From: Mycobacterium sp. 1274761.0
GTDB lineage: Bacteria > Actinomycetota > Actinomycetes > Mycobacteriales > Mycobacteriaceae
Length of the DNA stretch: 64,000 nucleotides
NCBI RefSeq assembly: GCF_001668615.1
Contig: NZ_LZMC01000088.1
Coordinates: 22,247-86,246 of the forward strand
Direction of reading: 5' to 3'
Positions 7,921-16,219 of the stretch are shown one piece after another; within the stretch, counting starts at the first letter, position 1, and every line of letters starts with the position of its first letter. Both the position numbers and the translations under genes were made by a program. Under the pieces are notes generated by a model, which saw nothing but the letters and a program-made list of their open reading frames with translations, was not told where the DNA came from and ran no database searches.

Positions 7921-9412
7921 AAGTTGCTTCGGCGCACCGCGTTCCGACTTCACCGTCCATCGCGAGCACCGTGGGCCCATCGACCGCCTGGAATGCGAAC
8001 TGCGGCACCCGCATCTCGTGATACAGCGGGCTGCGCGTCAGCCGGCCCAGCGCCAGCGAGCTGACGATCCGCAGCGTGGCGAATTTGCGCCCCGTTTCCA
8101 GAATGCGAACATCGAGCAGACCGTCGTCCATCCTGGTTCGCCGCGACGGCGCGAAACCCGATGGCAGATACGTCGAATTGCCAAGGAAGAACAGCGATGT
8201 CTGCAGCGTCTTATTGTCATACGAGATCCGCACCGGCTCGTCACGCCGCAGTGTGTAAAACATCGCATACAGCCCCGCAAGCGGCTTTCCGATTTTGTGC
8301 TCGAGCTTTTCGCGCGTTCGCACGAACTTCGGGTAGGCGCCGATGCTGGCCGTATTGATGACGATCTTCTTCTCGTTGAGGCACACCAGGTCGACGCATG
8401 CCACGCTGCCGCGCTGAATCGCGGCGACCGTCTTGGCGATCGTGTCACATCCGATGTCCTTGGCGAAATGGTTGAACGTGCCGCCGGGGAACACCGCCAG
8501 CGGTACCCCGCGGTGGACCGCGATGCCTGCCGCGCACGACACCGTGCCGTCACCACCGCCAACGGCGAGCACCTCGGCCCGTTCGGCAGCGTCGTGCAAT
8601 GCCGCTGCGACGTCGTCGCCCTGATCGATCTCCACAATCTCCGCGCGCGGAAGCGCTTCACGCACCTCGTCGATGACGCGTGCGCCGGTGCCGCTGCCCG
8701 ATGCGGGGTTTATCACCAGCACCACGCCCTCACCCTCGGGCCGAGGGGGAGTGTCCACCCGAAGCGGGTCGGCGGTGGGAATCTTCGTCGGCACGACCGG
8801 CGGGACGATCCGCCCGCCGAGCACGGCGATGCCCGCGCCGATTCCGAAGCCCGCGAACACGTCGCCGGGATAGTGGGCACCCACCACCACCCGCGACAAC
8901 CCGACCAGGCCTGCCAGCAGTGCCAACCCCAGCCCCACCGGCGGGTTTTCCAAGCCGACCCCAACCGCGAAGGCGGCGGCACTGGCGGAATGTCCCGACG
9001 GAAGCGAGTTCGACGTCGGGAACCGTCGGCTCTGCCTGACCAGCGGAACCAGCGTGCGGTTGGGCCGTGGACGCTTCCACACCCGCTTGGCGAACTGGTT
9101 GGTGACCAGGCTGGTCACGCCCAGGCTCACAACGCCGCGAAGAGCCCCGCGCGTGGTCGGCTTGTGACGGGTCGCGATCAGTGCCGCCGCGATGGCGAAC
9201 CACAGCTTCGAGTGGTCGGCGGCCCAGGTCAGGCGGGGCATCGTCGCGTCGAGCAGCGGGCTCGGCGACTCCGCGACGGCCTCGAAGACTTCCCGGTCCA
9301 GGGTGCCAAGTCCCTGGCCGATCTCGGCCAGGCCGCGCAAACCCTGTGGCTTTCGACGCAACAGCATTACGCCAACGTACCCAGCCAGCCGACGGCCCAA
9401 TCGAGTCGTCAT
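7874..9412 (-). CDS. PAP2 phosphatase / diacylglycerol kinase fusion
   Basis: The 512-aa protein joins two lipid enzymes. Residues about 100-215 carry PAP2 motifs (KRVWKRPRP, LPSGHSAS, SRVVVGAHYPGDV), and residues about 230-510 form a DagK-type lipid kinase with NPASGSGTG and the nucleotide-binding GGGDGT loop. The two halves have opposite chemistry, dephosphorylation and phosphorylation of a lipid, which hints at turnover or remodelling of one lipid pool. Such fusions are known in actinobacteria. ATG 9412 is preferred over TTG 9418. The stop lies inside the end of the convergent PAP2 gene. Confidence 0.88.
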   Translation of the reverse strand: MTTRLGRRLAGYVGVMLLRRKPQGLRGLAEIGQGLGTLDREVFEAVAESPSPLLDATMPRLTWAADHSKLWFAIAAALIATRHKPTTRGALRGVVSLGVTSLVTNQFAKRVWKRPRPNRTLVPLVRQSRRFPTSNSLPSGHSASAAAFAVGVGLENPPVGLGLALLAGLVGLSRVVVGAHYPGDVFAGFGIGAGIAVLGGRIVPPVVPTKIPTADPLRVDTPPRPEGEGVVLVINPASGSGTGARVIDEVREALPRAEIVEIDQGDDVAAALHDAAERAEVLAVGGGDGTVSCAAGIAVHRGVPLAVFPGGTFNHFAKDIGCDTIAKTVAAIQRGSVACVDLVCLNEKKIVINTASIGAYPKFVRTREKLEHKIGKPLAGLYAMFYTLRRDEPVRISYDNKTLQTSLFFLGNSTYLPSGFAPSRRTRMDDGLLDVRILETGRKFATLRIVSSLALGRLTRSPLYHEMRVPQFAFQAVDGPTVLAMDGEVGTRCAEATFSVQYRALPVFRPLP

Positions 9413-9428
9413 GTGCAACCATGGGCGC

Positions 9429-10082
9429 GTGCGTCGATGGCTGCTACCGCTGATAGCAACCCTGCCGTTGGCGCTGGCGTCGGTCGCGCACGCCGACTAC
9501 ACGCCGTGGTTCGCGCCCAAGGTCGGCAACGCCGCCCAGGTCATTTCCGTTGTGGGCGACGGGGGTTCGTTGGCCAAGATCGATGTCTTCCAGCGCACCG
9601 CCACCGGCTGGCAGGCGATCAGGACCGGCATCCCCGCGTTCGTCGGATCCAACGGCATGGCGCCGGAAACCCATGATGGCCAAGCGAAAACGCCGATGGG
9701 GATATTCACCCTCGACTTCGCTTTCGGCACCGCACCCAACCCGGGCGGCGGACTGCAGTACGTGCAGGTCGGCCCCGACCACTGGTGGGACGGCGATATG
9801 AAGAGCCCGACCTACAACACCATGCAGATCTGCAAGAAGTCGCAGTGCCCGTTCGACACCAACCCCGCCAGCGGCACCGAGAACCTCGACATTCCGCAGT
9901 ACGTGCACGCTGTGGTGATGGGCGTGAACAAGCAACGTGTGCCGGGTAACGGCGGCGCGTTCTTTCTGCACGCCACCGATGGCAGCCCGACGGCCGGGTG
10001 CGTGGCACTCGACGACGGCACGCTGGTCGAGATCATGCGCTGGCTACAGCCCGGCGCGCTGATTGCTGTCACCCAGCAGTAA
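9429..10082 (+). CDS. Secreted YkuD (L,D-transpeptidase-like) protein, Rv0309-like
   Basis: The 217-aa product starts with a signal peptide (RRWLLPLIATLPLALASVAHA) and a mature domain containing HATDGSPTAGCVAL, the YkuD-type Cys motif near residue 189. L,D-transpeptidase-fold proteins crosslink or edit peptidoglycan through this cysteine. The motif lacks the usual second His before Gly-Cys (here TAGC rather than SHGC), as in the shorter Rv0309-type proteins, so transpeptidation is not certain. GTG 9429 is chosen for the signal peptide; ATG 9411 is an in-frame alternative. It is divergent from the PAP2-DagK gene. Confidence 0.82.
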   Translation: MRRWLLPLIATLPLALASVAHADYTPWFAPKVGNAAQVISVVGDGGSLAKIDVFQRTATGWQAIRTGIPAFVGSNGMAPETHDGQAKTPMGIFTLDFAFGTAPNPGGGLQYVQVGPDHWWDGDMKSPTYNTMQICKKSQCPFDTNPASGTENLDIPQYVHAVVMGVNKQRVPGNGGAFFLHATDGSPTAGCVALDDGTLVEIMRWLQPGALIAVTQQ

Positions 10083-10544
10083 TCAAATATTCAGTGCCGC
10101 ACCGGGTTTCACCTTGAAATTGGTGATCGACTCGGTGGACATGTTCACCTCGTAGGTGCGTTGGTACCCGGTCGCCGAGATCCGCCAGCCGTCAGCGGTG
10201 CGCCGGTAGCGGTCGTGGTAGAACGCCGCACCGAAGAGCATGAAGTTGAAATCGGGGACGATCACGCGGTCCTGCAGATACCAGATACCGGTGGCTTCGT
10301 CACCGTCGACGTCGATCTCGGGTTGCGTCACCCGGTGTTCGGTGAGGACGTTCGCGGGCATCGAGGTGCGCATGAAGTCGACCAGCGTGTCGCGGTCGGT
10401 GAACCGGTGCTCCTGGCCCAGTGAGCTGCCGTAGTCACCCTCGATGTCCTCGGTGAGGGTGTCTGCGAACTCGTCCCAGTGCTTGGTGTCCAGCGCCCGC
10501 AGGTATCGGTACTTCACCCGCTTTATCTCGTCGATATCGCTCAT
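10083..10544 (-). CDS. SnoaL/NTF2-like protein
   Basis: This 153-aa protein has the SnoaL-like cone fold signature: an N-terminal helix with IKRVKYRYLRALDTKHWDEF, then a beta-rich region with LTEHRVTQPEID, DRYRRTADGWRISATGY. Members include ketosteroid isomerase-like and dehydratase-like enzymes, but many have no known substrate. It corresponds in position and size to M. tuberculosis Rv0310c. Its stop codon begins at the base immediately following the stop of the convergent YkuD gene, leaving no spacer between the two. Confidence 0.8.
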   Translation of the reverse strand: MSDIDEIKRVKYRYLRALDTKHWDEFADTLTEDIEGDYGSSLGQEHRFTDRDTLVDFMRTSMPANVLTEHRVTQPEIDVDGDEATGIWYLQDRVIVPDFNFMLFGAAFYHDRYRRTADGWRISATGYQRTYEVNMSTESITNFKVKPGAALNI

Positions 10545-10554
10545 GGGCGGGATA

Positions 10555-12066
10555 CTACTGAGCGGCAGTGAGATCCCGGGTCGCAGGACCTTCGAGCAGT
10601 GTGCCGTCCGGTGCGAACCTCGAGCCGTGCAACGGGCACTCCCATGCCTCGTCGGCGTCGTTCCAGTTCACGATGCCGCCCAGATGCGGGCAGACGGGCG
10701 AGACGCGGTGCTCGACACCGTTGACCACACAGCGGCCCTCGAGTTGCCAGGGTGGGCCACTGACGACGCCGCCGTCGTCGGGTGTGCGGTTACCGATCCG
10801 GGTCACCGGGGTGATCCAGCCCCGTGCCAGATACATCGCCACTTGAAGGTTGGCCTGCATGGCTTTCGGGATGCCGGACAGCTCATGAGGGCTCCAGCTG
10901 GCGAACGCCTCCGCCCAATCCATCCGGCCACCGAGGATCCGGCTGGACAACGCCAGCGCCGCGGCCGAACCGTTAGTCATGCCCCACTTGTCGAAACCCG
11001 TTGCCACAAAGATCTTGTCGTGGCCCGGAAGGATCGGCCCGACGTAGGGCAGCTCGTCAGCGGGTGAATAGTCTTGTGCAGACCAGTAATGCGTCTGCAT
11101 GGCACCGGGATAGTGCTTTTTGGCCCACGCATCGAGTTCTTGCACCGACGACGCCGGGTGCTTCTCATGACCCACCGGGTGCCCTGCGCCGCCGACGATC
11201 AGCCGCTGACCGTCCGCGGTCGGTGCATAGCGGACCGACCGCGTCGGGGAATCCGTGGAGATGTACATGCCGCTGGTGATGTCACCCGGCACGCGATAGG
11301 CCATGCAGTAGGAGCGCTGCGGCTTGAGCCGCGCGAAGAACCCACCGCGATCCAGGATCGGGACACCGGTAGCCAGCACGCACTGCTTGGCCCGCACGTC
11401 GAACTCGTCGCCCTCGCTGGTGCGCACATGCAACGCCAAACCGTCGCCCTCACCCGAAACCTTCTGCACGCGAACGCCTTCCACGAGGCGCCCGCCGTGC
11501 TCATCGAGTTCGACGATGAGGCTGTCCACCAGCGGCATCGGGTCGAACTGGGCCTGATCAGGCAGGCGAACACCACCGTGGAAAGGGAACGGGACATTGG
11601 CCTCTTCGACCCACTCCACAGGCAACTCCGCGGCTTTGCCCGCCTCGAGTTCGGCGCGCGCCGCCGGAACACCCTTCTCGGACTGCGCGTAGGTAAACGC
11701 GTCTTCGCGCTGCACCGAAATGCCGTGCGCCTCACAGTGGTGAATCAGCCACTCCTGGCCCTCGCGATTGCCGTCGACGTACTGCCGGGCGCGTTTGGGG
11801 CCGTGCTTGGCGACTATCTTCGACAGTTTGGTGCCCTGCAGCAGGCTGATTTTCGCGGTGGTGTTGCCGGTGGCCCCGGCTCCCGCCGAGAATGCCTCGA
11901 GCACCAGGACGTTCTTGCCGGCCCTGGCCAAGAGCACAGCGGTGGTGAGCCCCGTGATGCCCGCGCCGACCACCACGACGTCGGCCTGCCGGTCCGCCTC
12001 AAGCAGCGGGCTCGGGGGCGACGGTGTATTTGCTCTATCGTCCAGCCACAACGAAGTCATGGTCAT
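10555..12066 (-). CDS. FAD-dependent oxidoreductase with C-terminal Rieske domain
   Basis: The 503-aa protein starts with a DAO-type FAD-binding motif VVVGAGITGLTTAVLLARAG (about residues 30-49). A Rieske [2Fe-2S] domain at the C terminus carries CPHLGG and CPLHGSRF, the Cys-His pairs that bind the cluster (about residues 455-478). The pairing resembles YwcG/DadA-like oxidoreductases with their own one-electron relay. The substrate is unknown. The start could be ATG 12066 or ATG 12060, with no clear ribosome-binding site to decide. It lies 10 nt from the SnoaL-like gene on the same strand and may be co-transcribed. Confidence 0.87.
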   Translation of the reverse strand: MTMTSLWLDDRANTPSPPSPLLEADRQADVVVVGAGITGLTTAVLLARAGKNVLVLEAFSAGAGATGNTTAKISLLQGTKLSKIVAKHGPKRARQYVDGNREGQEWLIHHCEAHGISVQREDAFTYAQSEKGVPAARAELEAGKAAELPVEWVEEANVPFPFHGGVRLPDQAQFDPMPLVDSLIVELDEHGGRLVEGVRVQKVSGEGDGLALHVRTSEGDEFDVRAKQCVLATGVPILDRGGFFARLKPQRSYCMAYRVPGDITSGMYISTDSPTRSVRYAPTADGQRLIVGGAGHPVGHEKHPASSVQELDAWAKKHYPGAMQTHYWSAQDYSPADELPYVGPILPGHDKIFVATGFDKWGMTNGSAAALALSSRILGGRMDWAEAFASWSPHELSGIPKAMQANLQVAMYLARGWITPVTRIGNRTPDDGGVVSGPPWQLEGRCVVNGVEHRVSPVCPHLGGIVNWNDADEAWECPLHGSRFAPDGTLLEGPATRDLTAAQ

Positions 12067-12197
12067 GCCAGTACCCTGCGCACCGATGACGAAAACCGCG
12101 CGGTCAAAACCACGCTGGCCGAACGCTGTTCAAACCAGCTGCACGCGGAGTGTCGTCAGCGGTAACCGCTGAAAACACGACTAGGGTGTGGGCCGTT

Positions 12198-14009
12198 ATG
12201 AGCGACCCCTTGGGGTTGTCGGTAGGGACAACAAACCTGGTCGCGGCGCGTGTCGGCAATCTACCAGTGACGCGCCGCTCGGTGCTGACCCTTGGACCGT
12301 CCGGCGAGACCGTCAGCGGGTTCGTCGAGCGGGTCGGGGACCGGGTTCCGCTGGTCACCCCCGACGGCACGAGCTACCGCGCCGAACAGCTTCTCGTCCA
12401 AGCGCTCGACGCGATGGTGCAGGTGGCCGGTGGGCCGTCGCCCGACCTCACGATCGCTGTCCCCGCCCATTGGAACCCGACGACCACGTGGGCGTTCCGC
12501 AGCGCGCTGACCAACAGCGCGACGCTGGCGCCGGCCGGCGTGCCGGTGCGGGTGGTGTCCGACGCCGTCACCGCATTGACAGCGCTGCAAGCCAGTCCCG
12601 GCCTAGCCCCCGATGGAGTGGTCGCGCTGATCGACTTGGGCGGCACCGGCACGAGCATCACGCTCGCCGACGCGGCTGCCGGTTTCCAACCGGTTGGCGA
12701 GACGGTCCGGCACGCCGACTTTTCGGGGGACCTCATCGATCAGACGTTGCTCACGCACATCCTCGATAACCTGACCGACGGCGCCGATACCGCGGGCACC
12801 ACCGCCGTGGAATCGCTCGCCCGGCTGCGGGAGGAGTGCAGACAGGCCAAGGAGCAGCTGTCCGCCGACACCGCGACGCATTTGGTATTGGACCTGCCGG
12901 GACATCGCGCAGACATCCGCGTCACGCGGGACGAACTGTCCGATCTGATCCGGCGGCCGCTCGACGGTGTGGTCACGGCGTTGGACGACTTGGTGGAGCG
13001 CAACGGTCTGGCACCGACCGCGCTGTCCGCCGTGGCAGCTGTCGGCGGTGGTGCCGCCATTCCTCTCGTCGCACAGCGACTTTCGGAACACACCGGGCTC
13101 CCGGTGATCACCACACCGCAGCCTGCGCTCAACGCCGCTGTCGGGGCGGCGCTCGTCGCGGCGTTCGGGACCGATGCCGAAGCGCCGACCGGAGCCAACG
13201 CGGCGACGGCGATTGACGCCGGGGCGCCGACCGGCGCGGCCCCCGCCGCCACCGACGTGACCGCCGCCGAACCGGTCTACGACCCTGCGGTCGCCGACGC
13301 CGCTGACTCGGCGACGTTCCGAGCGCTGGCCTGGTCGCAGGACGAGGGCGGCGACGAGCCAGTCCCGTACACCGGTGAGAACCCGTATGTACTCGCGAAT
13401 TCCGGCGCGCGACCGGTGATCGAGTACGTGCCGACGACCGGACGTATCTACCAGAAGCCGCGGCGGCCGTGGCACCGCGTGGCCGGGCTGGTCATCGGCG
13501 TCGCCGCCGTCATCGGCATCATCACCGTCGGCGGGGTGACCTACGCGTTGACCAGCGCCACCGACAGCACGAAGGCCACCGAGGCGTCGAAGGCCGAGCC
13601 GCCCAAGCCGCCCGAGCCCCAGCCGCAGGAACCGCGGAAGCAGGAGAACTCCCAGCCGGTGCCACCGAGCCCGCCGACGGCCCCCGCCAGCGAGGCGGTC
13701 AGCGAAGCGCCGCCACCACCCCCGCCACCTGAGACGCCCTCGTGGACGCCGACCACGGTGCCGACCACCACCAAGACGACGACCACCACGCCGACGACAA
13801 CCACGACGACGTCACCGACCACCACCACGACCACGACGACGACCACCACCACGACGACGACCACGACAACCACCACGCCGTCGATGACGACGAGCTATGT
13901 CAGGGTCCCGTTCGTGCCGGTGCCGGTGCCGATCCAGGTGCCCAACACCGGACCTCCGCCGCCACCGGCCTATCAGCCGCCGGTGTATCCGCAATCTCCC
14001 TGGGGTTAA
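12198..14009 (+). CDS. Hsp70-like (actin-fold) membrane protein with Pro/Thr-rich tail, Rv0312-like
   Basis: The 603-aa protein has an N-terminal Hsp70/actin-like domain (about 1-345): SVGTTN replaces the usual D-x-GTT phosphate motif, with LIDLGGTGTSI and AVGGGAAIPLVAQ as the second phosphate and adenosine motifs. A single TM helix follows near residue 435 (VAGLVIGVAAVIGIITVGG), then a Pro-rich stretch and a run of 20 consecutive Thr. The topology is cytoplasmic nucleotide-binding fold, one membrane span and a wall-facing tail. The first-motif Asp is Ser, so ATPase activity is doubtful. Start, size and tail match what I recall of Rv0312. A second Hsp70-like gene is at 59002-60891. Confidence 0.82.
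   Translation: MSDPLGLSVGTTNLVAARVGNLPVTRRSVLTLGPSGETVSGFVERVGDRVPLVTPDGTSYRAEQLLVQALDAMVQVAGGPSPDLTIAVPAHWNPTTTWAFRSALTNSATLAPAGVPVRVVSDAVTALTALQASPGLAPDGVVALIDLGGTGTSITLADAAAGFQPVGETVRHADFSGDLIDQTLLTHILDNLTDGADTAGTTAVESLARLREECRQAKEQLSADTATHLVLDLPGHRADIRVTRDELSDLIRRPLDGVVTALDDLVERNGLAPTALSAVAAVGGGAAIPLVAQRLSEHTGLPVITTPQPALNAAVGAALVAAFGTDAEAPTGANAATAIDAGAPTGAAPAATDVTAAEPVYDPAVADAADSATFRALAWSQDEGGDEPVPYTGENPYVLANSGARPVIEYVPTTGRIYQKPRRPWHRVAGLVIGVAAVIGIITVGGVTYALTSATDSTKATEASKAEPPKPPEPQPQEPRKQENSQPVPPSPPTAPASEAVSEAPPPPPPPETPSWTPTTVPTTTKTTTTTPTTTTTTSPTTTTTTTTTTTTTTTTTTTTPSMTTSYVRVPFVPVPVPIQVPNTGPPPPPAYQPPVYPQSPWG
13762..13880 (+). repeat. ACN trinucleotide tract coding poly-threonine
   Basis: A tract of imperfect ACC/ACG/ACA codons encodes nearly continuous threonine, interrupted by a few Pro, Ser and Lys codons and ending in 20 Thr. 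The mixed synonymous codons mean it is not a perfect microsatellite, which suggests selection for the peptide rather than simple slippage. A matching tract lies at 63650-63790 on the other strand. Confidence 0.85.
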
Positions 14010-14114
14010 TTTCTGCGACGTCGGGTAACCCTGCTAATCGTCTTTTACTACCGATTACGGCAACGTCGGCTGAGGGGCGAACAGTGTTTGCTCGAAACGT
14101 CAATTAATTCGTTC

Positions 14115-14981
14115 ATGGGTGGAGTGGTGTGCGACAGAGGTCGGTTGCGATTCGGGGTGAGCGTCGAGGGCGGTCCATTAGCCTGCCGTGAGCTTCGCGC
14201 GGTGGCCGCCGCCGTCGCCGAAGAACCGCAATTGGTCTTGTGGTTCGACCACTTCGACGCGGTCCCGCCCGCGGCCGGTATCAACGCTGTTCATCGCCGT
14301 CACGCCGACCCCATCATCACCTGGGAACCGTGGACGGTATCGCTCGCCGCGATCGCCGATGGTGAGTACGACGATCATCTCGTCCAGTGGGCGAATGCAT
14401 TCAGGGCTTACGACGACACCGTCTATTTGCGCTTCGCACATGAGTTCAACGGCGACTGGTATCCGTGGAGTCCCGCCCACGGTGAAACGCCAAGCCGGTT
14501 CGTCGCGGCCTGGCGTCACATCGTCGATATCTTCAGGGAGCGCGAAGCGACCAGCGTCGAGTGGGTCTGGTGCCCCAACGCGGTCTCGGACGAGGACGCT
14601 CCTCTGACCGCCTGGTATCCCGGCGGCGAGTACGTCGACGTGCTCGCTGCAGACGGCTACAACTGGGGCGACACCCGGCCCGATGCTGAGTGGATCGCAC
14701 CCGCCGATCTCTTCGACCCGGTGCTGACCGCGTTGCGGGGCCTGGACGCCAACAAGCCCATCTTCGTGGCAGAGGTGGCATGCGCGGAATCCGGCGGTTC
14801 GAAAGCCGACTGGATTGCCGAACTGGTGTCCTATCTGGCCGACTACCCCGGTGTGGACGGCTTCGTCTGGTTCGAGCACGACAAGGAGACCGATTGGCGG
14901 ATGGTCAGCAGCTCCCAGGCCGTGGCCGCGATGGCCGCAGCGCTCAAGAAGAGGGCGGCCGCCTACGAGGTGGCGCCATGA
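14115..14981 (+). CDS. GH26-like glycoside hydrolase, no signal peptide
   Basis: The 288-aa protein has the GH26-type pattern: RFAHEFNGDWYPW (putative acid/base Glu110) and FVAEVACAE (putative nucleophile Glu220), separated by about 110 residues as in the family. GH26 includes beta-mannanases and related endo-glycosidases; some cluster with polysaccharide synthases. No signal peptide is visible, so it may act in the cytoplasm, although an upstream start could change this. The ATG at 14115 is followed by in-frame GTGs at 14124 and 14127 with a GGAG nearby, so the exact start is uncertain. It is first in a six-gene overlapping operon, and its TGA overlaps the ATG of the next gene. Confidence 0.75.
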   Translation: MGGVVCDRGRLRFGVSVEGGPLACRELRAVAAAVAEEPQLVLWFDHFDAVPPAAGINAVHRRHADPIITWEPWTVSLAAIADGEYDDHLVQWANAFRAYDDTVYLRFAHEFNGDWYPWSPAHGETPSRFVAAWRHIVDIFREREATSVEWVWCPNAVSDEDAPLTAWYPGGEYVDVLAADGYNWGDTRPDAEWIAPADLFDPVLTALRGLDANKPIFVAEVACAESGGSKADWIAELVSYLADYPGVDGFVWFEHDKETDWRMVSSSQAVAAMAAALKKRAAAYEVAP

Positions 14982-16219
14982 CCTCCGACGTCGTCAGCGA
15001 AGGGTTCGTCCTCTCGCCAGAACTAGAAGACGCGCGAATGAGGTCGGTAGAGCAGCTCCAACTGCTCGGCTCCCCGCCTGAGGAGCGCTTCGCGCGCATC
15101 ACCCGGATGGCCCGACAGATATTCGGAGTACCGATGGCCGCGGTATCGCTTGTGGACCGCGATCATCAGTGGTTCAAACAGAACGACGGTCTCGATCTGG
15201 CCGGCGCTATACCAAGGCAGGAAACCGTCTGCCGAGCCACCATCGCGCGAACATACGAAGGTGTCGACGAGCCGGCGCTGATTATCGAAGATGCGCGAGA
15301 AGCGCCAGATTTCTGTGAACTACCGGCAATCAAAGCCGACGGCGGCGTGCGCTTTTATGCGGGTTACCCCTTGTTCGGCCCCGGGGGCCACGCCGTGGGC
15401 ACTTTCTGCATCTACGACACCGAACCGCGAGCGCTCGACAGCGAGCAGCTCGAGACGTTCCGTGAACTCGCCGGTTGGGTGCAGCGTGAACTCGAGCAGA
15501 CCGACGAGATGGAACGGGCCGCCGAGGTGCAGCGCCACCTCCTGCCTCGTGCCCTCGGGGATCTGCCTGGTTACTCGGTGTGCGCGATGTGCATTCCGGC
15601 GTTCGCCGTCGGCGGAGACTTCTACGACCACTATCCATCGCAACGCGGAGTGATCTTCACCGTCGCCGACGTGATGGGCAAGGGCCTCGGCGCTGCAATC
15701 CTGACCGCGAGCGTCCGCTCGGCGATGCGGGCCGCGACCAAAGCCCTCGACGAGACTGCCCAGGGTGCTGACCTCGCTGATGCCGTCAACTCGGTGGCCG
15801 CGCAGTTGTCTGATGATCTGACCAGAACGGACACCTTCGTCACCATGTTCCACGCGCGGCTGGAAACGGCCACAGGTTCGGTGCAGTACGTGGATGCCGG
15901 TCACGGGTTCGCGGTGATCGTCCGCAAGGGTGGGGAAGTGGAGCCGCTGTCGAGTGAGGGCACCCCCCTTGGTGTGCTGCCCGACGACTTCTGGACTTCC
16001 AAGGAAGTTCACCTCGACTATGGGGAGACGCTGGTCATCGCATCCGACGGCGTCCTCGATCTGAGCGGCGACGGTAGCGACGTCCGGCCCGCGCTGGCAT
16101 TCGTCGCTGAACACGCCGATCCTGCCGACCTGTGTTCCCAAACCAAGGCGCTAGCTGCGGTCAATGTGCCGATGGACGACATCACCCTCCTCGCGATCCG
16201 CAGAGAGCTCACCGGATGA
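14978..16219 (+). CDS. GAF-domain PP2C-type phosphatase (RsbU/SpoIIE-like)
   Basis: The 413-aa protein has a GAF sensor domain (about 30-170; VSLVDRDHQWFKQNDGLD, FYAGYPLFGPGG) and a PP2C/SpoIIE phosphatase domain (about 195-410) with the metal-binding motifs FAVGGDFYD and VADVMGKGLGAA, and DAGH later. RsbU/SpoIIE phosphatases dephosphorylate the STAS antagonist of a partner-switching circuit; a STAS gene follows two genes downstream. The GAF domain may sense redox, a small ligand or protein signal. The ATG at 14978 overlaps the previous TGA by 4 nt, and its own TGA overlaps the next ATG by 4 nt. Confidence 0.9.
   Translation: MTSDVVSEGFVLSPELEDARMRSVEQLQLLGSPPEERFARITRMARQIFGVPMAAVSLVDRDHQWFKQNDGLDLAGAIPRQETVCRATIARTYEGVDEPALIIEDAREAPDFCELPAIKADGGVRFYAGYPLFGPGGHAVGTFCIYDTEPRALDSEQLETFRELAGWVQRELEQTDEMERAAEVQRHLLPRALGDLPGYSVCAMCIPAFAVGGDFYDHYPSQRGVIFTVADVMGKGLGAAILTASVRSAMRAATKALDETAQGADLADAVNSVAAQLSDDLTRTDTFVTMFHARLETATGSVQYVDAGHGFAVIVRKGGEVEPLSSEGTPLGVLPDDFWTSKEVHLDYGETLVIASDGVLDLSGDGSDVRPALAFVAEHADPADLCSQTKALAAVNVPMDDITLLAIRRELTG

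Noticed and set aside
7799..9676. 625-residue plus-strand open frame across the PAP2-DagK gene
   Set aside because: It runs antisense to PAP2 and kinase motifs and continues into another gene; no motif of its own.
13541..13876. Valine-rich minus-strand open frame
   Set aside because: It is the antisense of the threonine tract; poly-Val is a by-product of the ACN repeats.
13762..13880. Possible CRISPR-like or satellite array
   Set aside because: The repeats are trinucleotide-scale with no spacers and lie inside a reading frame.
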